DNA of 5,408 nucleotides from Pedosphaera sp. (GTDB taxonomy: Bacteria; Verrucomicrobiota; Verrucomicrobiae; Limisphaerales; Pedosphaeraceae). Positions 1 to 4,533 of this stretch are shown here, in pieces. The notes beneath the pieces are model-generated. The model searched no databases and was not told the DNA's origin. It was given only the letters and a program-made list of their open reading frames with translations. The stretch covers positions 1 to 5,408 of the forward strand of contig JAQGPB010000291.1 of the NCBI GenBank assembly GCA_028293265.1. Reading direction: 5' to 3'. The position numbers were made by a program, and so were the translations under genes. Each line of letters starts with the position of its first letter. Position 1 is the stretch's first letter.

Positions 1-631
1 GGTTCGCGGCTTCGAGGTTGCCAAACAAACGGGCGGTTGACTTGAGGACCATGGTGCCATCCACCACCAAGTCGGCCGCCAGTTCTCCGGCTATTTCCGC
101 CGATGGCACGCGGATCGTTTCCTTCCAACGAAAATGGTTTGCCGCTGGAATTATCAGCAAGTTCGCCTTGAAAGTGCCTTTGATTTCAGCGGTCGAATGG
201 ATGGTCAGCGAACGGCCGGCGGTCAGCTTGCCGAGCAGCCGGCCCTTGATGACGGCGTCGTGCACCAGTATCTCGGTGTTGAACACATATCCGTTCGGCT
301 CGATGGTGAAGGACCCCTTGGTCTTGAAGTTTTTGGAAACGGCGTTGGTGATGTGGTAATCCTTCAGGTCAATGTAGCGGCTGCAGCGCTTGCACATCGT
401 GGATTGCGCGCTGACCGGCGCTTCCAATTCCGCGCCGCACTCAAAACAGGTGAGCAGCTTTTTTTCCGGCGCCGGCCCGGTGACTTTCTGCTTCGGGCGA
501 AGGGCTTCCTGGACGTGGTAATGCTGCCGGCATTTTTTGCAGACGGTAGAGATCCCGGTGCGCGGCTCCATCTGCGGGTGCCCGCAGTGGGGGCAGGCCA
601 CCTGGATCTTGTCCTGCTGGCTCGCTGGCAT
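1..631 (-). CDS. Zinc-ribbon bactofilin-like protein, C-terminus beyond the window
   Basis: The ATG at 631-629 opens a frame that stays open for 210 codons to the window edge. A TGA lies directly before the ATG, so this is the first possible start. Residues 13-34 and 62-83 form two zinc ribbons with identical spacing (C13-x2-C16-x14-C31-x2-C34 and C62-x2-C65-x14-C80-x2-C83), joined by a basic, proline-containing linker. From about residue 105 the pattern changes to short hydrophobic strands alternating with glycines (for example KGRLLGKLTAGRSLTIHSTA), as in the right-handed beta-helix of bactofilins (DUF583, polymer-forming cytoskeletal proteins). The gene lies 32 bp after a canonical bactofilin and is probably co-transcribed with it. 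By inference it is a cytoplasmic scaffold subunit or partner whose zinc ribbons bind protein or nucleic acid. No Shine-Dalgarno sequence is visible. The zinc ribbons are certain as motifs; the bactofilin call is likely. Confidence 0.8.
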   Translation of the reverse strand, partial: MPASQQDKIQVACPHCGHPQMEPRTGISTVCKKCRQHYHVQEALRPKQKVTGPAPEKKLLTCFECGAELEAPVSAQSTMCKRCSRYIDLKDYHITNAVSKNFKTKGSFTIEPNGYVFNTEILVHDAVIKGRLLGKLTAGRSLTIHSTAEIKGTFKANLLIIPAANHFRWKETIRVPSAEIAGELAADLVVDGTMVLKSTARLFGNLEAAN

Positions 632-663
632 TCAATGTTTGGCCACGCGGCTGGGCGGCGGTG

Positions 664-1086
664 TTAACGGATGACCGGCTTGGGAGTCTCCGGAACCTTG
701 GGTGCTTCGCCGGTGCGCGGGGACGGGGTTGGGGAAACTTTGTTGGGGTTGACCTCGGTCTTGCCGACAAAGGTCACGCCTTCCTCGACGGTCAGCTTGG
801 TGGCGCGAATGTCGCCGAAAAGCTCGGTCTTGGCCTTGATCTCGATCTTTTCCTTCGCGTGGATGTTGCCGGTGATCTTGCCGCGCACGATCACGGATTG
901 GGCATTGATGGTGCCGTTGATGACCGCACCATCGCCGAGGTTCAAAACGCCGTCAGTGTTGATTTCACCTTCCAGCTTGCCGTCGAAGGTCAGTTCGCCG
1001 GAAAATTTGAGGTTGCCTTTGATCTCGACATCCGAGTTCAACACATTTTTTGACGCGTTTCCTGCTGTGCTCATATTATGTTCCAT
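664..1086 (-). CDS. Bactofilin (polymer-forming cytoskeletal protein)
   Basis: This is a 140-residue protein. Residues 18-112 are the bactofilin core, with successive short strands and glycine turns (VEIKGNLKFSGELTFDGKLE, then LNLGDGAVINGTI, VIVRGKITGNIHA, IEIKAKTELFGDI, LTVEEGVTFVGKTEV). A proline-rich tail of about 28 residues follows, ending KPVIR. Bactofilins polymerise without nucleotide into filaments at the inner membrane and organise cell shape, stalks or cell-wall enzymes. The length is normal for a short family member. I chose the ATG at 1086 over the one at residue 5 because AGGA (1096-1093) sits 6 nt before it, the only convincing ribosome binding site in the window. A zinc-ribbon bactofilin relative follows after 32 bp, so the two probably work as a pair. 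The family call is firm; the cellular role is not specified by sequence. Confidence 0.93.
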   Translation of the reverse strand: MEHNMSTAGNASKNVLNSDVEIKGNLKFSGELTFDGKLEGEINTDGVLNLGDGAVINGTINAQSVIVRGKITGNIHAKEKIEIKAKTELFGDIRATKLTVEEGVTFVGKTEVNPNKVSPTPSPRTGEAPKVPETPKPVIR

Positions 1087-1152
1087 TTTAGGTCCTGTTT
1101 TTTGTCAGAACCAATACGTACCGCAACTATTGGAATGCGTCAAAAAATATGT
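1087..1152 (-). promoter_or_regulatory. Candidate promoter with overlapping dyad, upstream of bactofilin
   Basis: On the minus strand TTGACG (1143-1138) is a near-consensus -35 box. Seventeen bases later TACGTA (1120-1115) sits where the -10 box should be, though it matches TATAAT poorly. An inverted repeat, ccaata (1111-1116) and tattgg (1128-1133), covers the -10 and half of the spacer, which is where a repressor operator would lie. The leader would be about 20 nt and includes the AGGA ribosome binding site. This is a prediction from pattern only. Confidence 0.35.
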
Positions 1153-1178
1153 TTAGAACATTTCCATAAATGCTCTAA
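1144..1178 (-). terminator. Candidate terminator after the DUF202 gene
   Basis: An 11-bp stem (1153-1163 with 1168-1178, loop of 4) begins 14 bp past the DUF202 stop codon. Its one irregular pair, A/C on the plus strand, becomes a G-U wobble in the minus-strand RNA, so the stem is fully paired only in the transcribed sense. ACATA and a run of six T follow. The stem is AT-rich and the T-run is set back, so termination may be weak. The dyad could instead be an operator for the bactofilin promoter next to it. Confidence 0.4.
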
Positions 1179-1191
1179 GCCGCCGTTTGGT

Positions 1192-1638
1192 TCAGGCTTT
1201 TTCCGCGGTAAGGAGCATGTAAAGAATCATCGCCAGGGCAAGCAGGGTGACCATGGTGGTGACGACGATGATGAGACTGTGATCCGGGGTCACCTCGCTT
1301 CGGCTGATGCTTTGATTTACGACCCAATATCGCCGCGCGGCCAGAACCGCGAGAAAACCGCCCAAAGCCATCATCGTCACGCCAATCGGGAGCGACGCTC
1401 CGGTTTTGGCCGCCTGCGCGTGCGGGTCCAGACGCTTGGCCAATTCGTGCAACCACAAGCTGAATTTCGACACCACAAAGCCAAGGCTGATGATGGCAAT
1501 GCTTGTCCTTATCCAGGCCAGAAAGGTGCGTTCATTGGCGAGGTATTCGGCGGCCCGCTTGTCGTCACTTATGGTTGCGCGCGGCCGCGTGTCCGGCGCG
1601 GCTGATTTTTTATCGTCCTTGCCGGGTCTTTTATTCAT
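1192..1638 (-). CDS. DUF202/YidH-family small membrane protein
   Basis: This is a 148-residue protein with a charged, lysine-rich N-terminus (1-28), the DUF202 signature EYLANERTFLAWIRTS at residues 31-46, and three predicted membrane spans at about 44-62, 84-102 and 121-143. The layout matches the YidH group of inner-membrane proteins, whose molecular function is unknown. The N-terminal extension before the signature is hydrophilic and probably cytoplasmic. The start ATG lies 21 bp after the mazG stop codon, so the two genes are likely one transcript, although no clear ribosome binding site precedes it. A hairpin with a T-run lies just downstream. The family assignment is strong because of the signature; no function should be read from it. 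Confidence 0.88.
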   Translation of the reverse strand: MNKRPGKDDKKSAAPDTRPRATISDDKRAAEYLANERTFLAWIRTSIAIISLGFVVSKFSLWLHELAKRLDPHAQAAKTGASLPIGVTMMALGGFLAVLAARRYWVVNQSISRSEVTPDHSLIIVVTTMVTLLALAMILYMLLTAEKA

Positions 1639-1659
1639 ATCATCGGAATCCGCTGCAAA

Positions 1660-2313
1660 TTATTTCGTTCGCTCCAGTTTGCGCCATGCCCGTTCGCTTT
1701 TTCGGACCTCGGCACGCAGCAGCTCCTCGGCTGACCAACCTCGTTGTTGTGCGTACTCCGCCAGTTCAAATAATTCCCGGCCTATGTCAGCTTTGTTCCG
1801 CTTTGCGTTGCCGCCCGGCTGCGCATCGAGCAGGCCCGCCTTGCGCGCTTTCTTCACCAACTTCTCCGCGCGCATCAAGCCGGGCAGATGTTTGGGAATG
1901 CCGTCCAGCGCCGAAGCCCGTTCGTGCCGCGTCCCCTTTTTCTCCGCGCGCTTGATTTGTTCCCACTGCGTCCAAACTGCCGCGACCGTTTTCGCCTTCG
2001 AATTGCCAAACACATGCGGATGGCGTCGGATTAGCTTGTCCACAATATGGCGTGTCACGGTTTCAAAATCAAACGCGCCGCGCTCCTTGGCCAATTGACA
2101 ATGGAAAACCACCTGGAGCAGCAGGTCGCCCAATTCCTCGGCCATCTCGTGGTCGTCGCCGGCCTCGATGGCGTCCATCAGCTCGTAAACTTCCTCGACG
2201 GCGTGCCAGCGCAATGAGCGGTGGTCCTGCTCGCGGTCCCAAGGGCAGCCTTTGGGCGAGCGGAGCCGGGCCATTACTTTGAGGAGATCGTTGATTGCTT
2301 CGGTTTTCGGCAT
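1660..2313 (-). CDS. mazG: MazG-type nucleoside triphosphate pyrophosphohydrolase with reduced C-terminal half
   Basis: MazG hydrolyses (d)NTPs to NMP and pyrophosphate and cleans the nucleotide pool. The 217-residue protein carries the family landmarks of the N-terminal half: PKGCPWDREQDHRSL (20-34), EExxE (E40, E41, E44), the second acidic pair E60-x2-D63 in EELGDLLLQVVFH, and HPHVFG (98-103). The linker GIPKHLPGLMRAEKL (138-152) is also typical. The second MazG repeat is shortened and altered: its first acidic helix seems missing, and the usual EELGDLLF helix reads IGRELFELAEYA (177-188). The protein is about 45 residues shorter than the 263-residue E. coli enzyme. The ATG is preceded by an A-rich stretch and a long hairpin, with no Shine-Dalgarno sequence. 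The MazG family is clear; full MazG activity is uncertain. Confidence 0.88.
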   Translation of the reverse strand: MPKTEAINDLLKVMARLRSPKGCPWDREQDHRSLRWHAVEEVYELMDAIEAGDDHEMAEELGDLLLQVVFHCQLAKERGAFDFETVTRHIVDKLIRRHPHVFGNSKAKTVAAVWTQWEQIKRAEKKGTRHERASALDGIPKHLPGLMRAEKLVKKARKAGLLDAQPGGNAKRNKADIGRELFELAEYAQQRGWSAEELLRAEVRKSERAWRKLERTK

Positions 2314-2324
2314 AAATTTTTTTA

Positions 2325-2407
2325 AGCCGCGAAAGAACGCAAAGAGCGCAGAGAAGAATTAACCGGATAATCTTTCCTCTATGTGTTCTTTGCGTTCTTT
2401 TGCGGCT
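2325..2407. repeat. Long imperfect inverted repeat between proB and mazG
   Basis: Two 34-base arms (2325-2358 and 2374-2407) match at 29 of 34 positions around a 15-base loop. They share the runs AGCCGC and AAAGAACGCAAAGA. The repeat fills most of the 106-bp gap: it starts 12 bp after the proB stop and ends 11 bp before the mazG ATG. No T-run follows it in the direction of transcription (TTAAAAAAATTTATG comes next), so it is not a standard intrinsic terminator. Three of its five mismatches would be G-U pairs in plus-strand RNA but A-C clashes in the transcribed minus strand. A dispersed palindromic element is my preferred reading. It may also slow proB mRNA decay or hinder read-through into mazG. 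Confidence 0.75.
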
Positions 2408-2419
2408 ATTTTGAATGTC

Positions 2420-3496
2420 CTATAATATCACCAAATTATCGCGGTGGACAACTTCGGCGCGGGCCAACTGCCGTGAATTGATTTCCGCAGAACTGAAATT
2501 GCAGATGCCGCGCGCGAATTCCGTGCCTTCCAGGTCGCAGATGCGCAATACATTCCCGGCGGCGAATTCCCCTTCGCAGCGGACGACGCCCGGTGGCAGG
2601 AGGCTCTTTCCTTTTTCGCGCAGGGCGGTTTTCGCGCCGTCATCCACGAACAGCGTGCCTTGCGGGTGATGAAAAAACGCGATCCAGCGTTTCCGCCCCT
2701 GCAGCCGCGTCGGTTGCGGAATAAAAACGGTACCTTCGACCTCGCCCTCCATGATGCGCGACATCACGTCGCGTTTGTGGCCGGAGGCGATGACCAGCGG
2801 GATGCCGGAGCGGATGACGATTTTTGCCGCCTGGATTTTCGAGGCCATGCCGCCGACGGCCGTTTCGCTGTCCGTACCGCCGACCATGCTTTCCACGCCG
2901 GCGTCAATTTGCTCGATGATGTCGAGGGTGCGGGCATCGGCTTTGCCGAAATTTGCGATGACGCCATCCACGGTCGTGAGGATCACGAGCAAATTGGCGG
3001 GCAGCAAGGAGGCCACGAGCGCGGAGAGCTTGTCGTTGTCGCCGAACTTCAATTCCGTGGAGGAGACGGCGTCATTCTCGTTGATAATGGGCACGACGCC
3101 GTGCGAAAGGAGCGTGACCAAGGTGTTGCGGGCGTTGAGGTGGCGCTCGTGGTCCTGCAAATCCTCGTGGGTGAGCAACACCTGGGCGACGTGGAGATCG
3201 TGCTTGGCAAATAGTTTGTCGTACGTCGCCATGAGACGGGACTGGCCCACGGCGGCACAGGCCTGCAATTCGGCGAGCTGACCCGGCCGTTTTTTGTAAC
3301 CGAGCGCGCCCATGCCCGAACCGACCGCGCCTGAAGTGACGAGGACGATTTCCTTCCCGGCGCGGCGTTGTTCCGCGATTTGGCCCACCAACTGTTCCAT
3401 TTGGGCAAGGTCAGGCTGCTTCCGGCTGTCAGTGAGGACACCGGTGCCGAGCTTGACGACAATCCGATCAATGTTTTTGAGCAACTGGCTGCGCAC
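2420..3496 (-). CDS. proB: Glutamate 5-kinase
   Basis: ProB phosphorylates L-glutamate with ATP to glutamate 5-phosphate, the first step of proline synthesis, in the cytoplasm. The 358 residues give an amino-acid-kinase domain (about 8-258) and a PUA domain (about 268-350). Visible landmarks are the ATP-site lysine motif VVKLGTGVL (K15), VTSGAVGSG (53-61), INENDAV (138-144), FGDNDKLSALVA (151-162), TTVDG (174-178), GGMASKIQAAK (215-225) and the PUA opening RKRW (268-271). The length is close to the E. coli enzyme (367). The start is GTG at 3496, and no ATG occurs upstream in frame before a stop. MRSQLLKNIDRIVVKLGTGV is a normal family N-terminus. The residues after TVDG are IANFGKADART rather than the common LYTADPR type. 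proA is not adjacent; mazG follows after a palindrome. Confidence 0.95.
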   Translation of the reverse strand: MRSQLLKNIDRIVVKLGTGVLTDSRKQPDLAQMEQLVGQIAEQRRAGKEIVLVTSGAVGSGMGALGYKKRPGQLAELQACAAVGQSRLMATYDKLFAKHDLHVAQVLLTHEDLQDHERHLNARNTLVTLLSHGVVPIINENDAVSSTELKFGDNDKLSALVASLLPANLLVILTTVDGVIANFGKADARTLDIIEQIDAGVESMVGGTDSETAVGGMASKIQAAKIVIRSGIPLVIASGHKRDVMSRIMEGEVEGTVFIPQPTRLQGRKRWIAFFHHPQGTLFVDDGAKTALREKGKSLLPPGVVRCEGEFAAGNVLRICDLEGTEFARGICNFSSAEINSRQLARAEVVHRDNLVIL

Positions 3497-3594
3497 GGGA
3501 GAGTTCGTAGCAAATGAAGGAGGAACTGTCGAGAAACGTTGCGATCCCTTCGCGATCGCCAGTTGGCTCCGGCGACTTGTCAGACTTATCAGTT

Positions 3595-3984
3595 TTAATC
3601 TGCTCTAAAGATCTTCCTGTCCCAGGAGCGATAATACTCAATCCACTCTCCACGCCAAACCCCGACGACAAAATCTCTGCCCGGCGAACCCCAGTTTGTC
3701 ATGAAAGGCGGTTTTTCTATGATGTACCAAACCGCTTTGCTCCCTCGGTTCGTTGATGCCCACGCTTGAAATTCGGGATCTGAAGGAAGCCGATGCTGTG
3801 AATCTCGAAATGCCTCAATATAGCTGGCAAGCGGGACAAGCTCAGTCTTTGCGAATGCTTGATCTTTACGTAACTGCTTGAGCGTGACAAAAACACAAAG
3901 GCAAATTAGTAGAAGGCCAACGATACAACAGAAGTTGACCCACAATCTCCAAATCGCACGGAATATGTCACAGAGGCGACGCAT
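3595..3984 (-). CDS. Membrane-anchored small protein of unknown function
   Basis: I do not recognise this 129-residue protein. A basic N-terminus (MRRLCDIFR) leads into one hydrophobic segment (about 15-35), followed by a soluble C-terminal part, most likely outside the membrane. That part opens with ELVPLASYIEAFRDSQHRLP (48-67), a helix followed by a Tyr/Pro turn that recalls pseudopilin-like proteins. It ends with an aromatic-rich strand region (VVGVWRGEWIEYYRSWDRK). There is no prepilin peptidase site, so a pilin role is only a structural guess. The gene stops 98 bp before proB and has weak pairing potential with the ribosome (AGG close to the ATG). By count its G+C is near 48%, against about 60% in proB, which suggests later arrival or relaxed constraint. 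It is probably a real gene, because the frame shows a coherent membrane segment and domain. Confidence 0.65.
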   Translation of the reverse strand: MRRLCDIFRAIWRLWVNFCCIVGLLLICLCVFVTLKQLRKDQAFAKTELVPLASYIEAFRDSQHRLPSDPEFQAWASTNRGSKAVWYIIEKPPFMTNWGSPGRDFVVGVWRGEWIEYYRSWDRKIFRAD

Positions 3985-4144
3985 ACGCCTAATTATTAAT
4001 ATGCTTCCTGTAATTCATGTCTTGAATCATCTACTGCTGCCTCAAAGGCGGTGACGGGAGATTGCCGCAGGGCGGTCGGGCCGTCCAGCCTGTTTTCGGG
4101 CGGATGTCGGGAAATCGAGTCCCAAGATACCCAAGCCGCATAAC
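3985..4144. other. Intergenic flank, left of the composite palindrome
   Basis: No credible gene is present. The part next to the start at 3984 is AT-rich and contains TATTAA on the minus strand about 18 bp before the ATG, a possible -10 box for the small membrane-protein gene, without a convincing -35. Further right, 4064-4090 resembles the centre of the neighbouring palindrome (gcggtcgg and tccagcc both recur at 4277-4291), so a fragment of the element may extend here. Confidence 0.4.
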
Positions 4145-4161
4145 AATGGTGCGGCATTTTT

Positions 4162-4178
4162 CAACCTCAACGAGGTTG
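4162..4178. repeat. Palindromic 17-mer, copy 1 (spacer AAC)
   Basis: CAACCTC-AAC-GAGGTTG has perfect 7-bp arms and a 3-base loop. It is the exact reverse complement of copy 4. Confidence 0.85.
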
Positions 4179-4188
4179 CGGAACAAAG

Positions 4189-4231
4189 CCCAAGGTTGGC
4201 CGGCTCTTTGGCCTGGCCGGCCTACCTTGGG
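4189..4231. repeat. Nested hairpin A of the composite element
   Basis: The arms 4189-4204 and 4216-4231 match at 15 of 16 positions around an 11-base loop. They begin and end with CCCAAGG and CCTTGGG and contain GCCGGC. It is the counterpart of hairpin B in the other half. Confidence 0.85.
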
Positions 4232-4252
4232 TAAACGTCCGCAAAGATTTCC

Positions 4253-4269
4253 CAACCTCGAAGAGGTTG
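4253..4269. repeat. Palindromic 17-mer, copy 2 (spacer GAA)
   Basis: CAACCTC-GAA-GAGGTTG has perfect 7-bp arms. It is the exact reverse complement of copy 3. Confidence 0.85.
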
Positions 4270-4298
4270 TGGCCGTGCGGTCGGTCCAGCCGGAGACA

Positions 4299-4315
4299 CA
4301 ACCTCTTCGAGGTTG
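4299..4315. repeat. Palindromic 17-mer, copy 3 (spacer TTC)
   Basis: CAACCTC-TTC-GAGGTTG has perfect 7-bp arms. It lies 29 bases from copy 2 across the centre of the element. Confidence 0.85.
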
Positions 4316-4333
4316 CGAACATCGGCGCGGTTT

Positions 4334-4371
4334 CCCAGGGTAGGCTCTCTCGGAATCGAGCCAACCCTGGG
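4334..4371. repeat. Nested hairpin B of the composite element
   Basis: The arms 4334-4347 and 4358-4371 match at 13 of 14 positions around a 10-base loop. They begin and end with CCCAGGGT and ACCCTGGG. The single mismatch is at the position equivalent to the one in hairpin A (t/t there, a/a here), as expected of mirror copies. Confidence 0.85.
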
Positions 4372-4381
4372 CTTTGGGGCA

Positions 4382-4398
4382 CAACCTCGTTGAGGTTG
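4382..4398. repeat. Palindromic 17-mer, copy 4 (spacer GTT)
   Basis: CAACCTC-GTT-GAGGTTG has perfect 7-bp arms. With the following aaaaatgccgca it forms the right end of the element. Confidence 0.85.
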
Positions 4399-4490
4399 AA
4401 AAATGCCGCACATTATCCCGCCTCCTCACGTCGGCAGCTATTGTCCGCATCGGGAACGATGAGGTTTTTCACTTTTGTGCGCTTCGCCAT

Positions 4491-4511
4491 TTTGAACTTT
4501 GAAGTTTGAAG
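4491..4511 (+). repeat. Three tandem heptamers TTTGAA(C/G) before the M42 gene
   Basis: TTTGAAC, TTTGAAG and TTTGAAG stand head to tail and end 22 bp before the M42 ATG. They create a small dyad (aactt-tg-aagtt, 4495-4506). TTGAAC at 4492 could serve as a -35 box with a poor -10 (TTAAAC, 4513). The third repeat supplies an in-frame TGA that fixes the M42 start. A regulatory role is possible but not shown. Confidence 0.4.
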
Positions 4512-4533
4512 ATTAAACTGTCATAGTCTGGCC

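Larger units (their letters stand above)
4145..4414. repeat. Composite palindromic element (palindrome of palindromes)
   Basis: The two halves are reverse complements around a centre near 4282. The outer 29 bases (4150-4178 against 4382-4410) pair perfectly, and aatg/catt extends the match with one bulged base. The next 22 (4179-4200 against 4360-4381) match at 17 positions. The innermost 17-mers (4253-4269 and 4299-4315) are again exact reverse complements. Each half also holds three local hairpins, so the order reads a-A-b-centre-b'-B-a'. Frames on both strands encode the same peptide VRHFSTSTRL only because of this symmetry, so they are not genes. The element lies in the gap between divergent genes. 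It could be a REP/BIME- or MITE-like mobile repeat, a cruciform-forming site or a structured RNA; one copy cannot decide. No clear target-site duplication is visible. Confidence 0.85.

Noticed and set aside
11..20. ttcgaggttg, identical to part of the palindromic 17-mer
   Set aside because: It is a half-site of ten bases inside a coding region, without the second arm; most likely chance.
134..667. Plus-strand open frame of 177 codons
   Set aside because: It is opposite the zinc-ribbon bactofilin frame, which has two clean CxxC-CxxC ribbons. The plus frame has no recognisable domain.
1406..2098. Plus-strand open frame of 230 codons
   Set aside because: It spans the antisense of both the DUF202 gene and mazG, which have clear family signatures. 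Its composition (Ser, Arg, Ala) is typical of a shadow frame.
3541..3559. gcgatc / gcgatcgc dyad between proB and the upstream gene
   Set aside because: A 6-bp stem without a T-run, together with a short self-complementary octamer, is not enough to call a terminator or operator.
4145..4414. CRISPR array
   Set aside because: The four repeats are only 17 bases, unevenly spaced (74, 29 and 66 bases between copies) and arranged as mirror images, and there are no cas genes. An array would have direct repeats with regular spacers.
4031..4450. Open frame of 139 codons on the minus strand, with others on the plus strand at 4062-4343 and 4267-4509
   Set aside because: They run through the palindromic element. 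The same peptide, VRHFSTSTRL, appears on both strands purely because of the inverted symmetry, and there is no domain or ribosome binding site.
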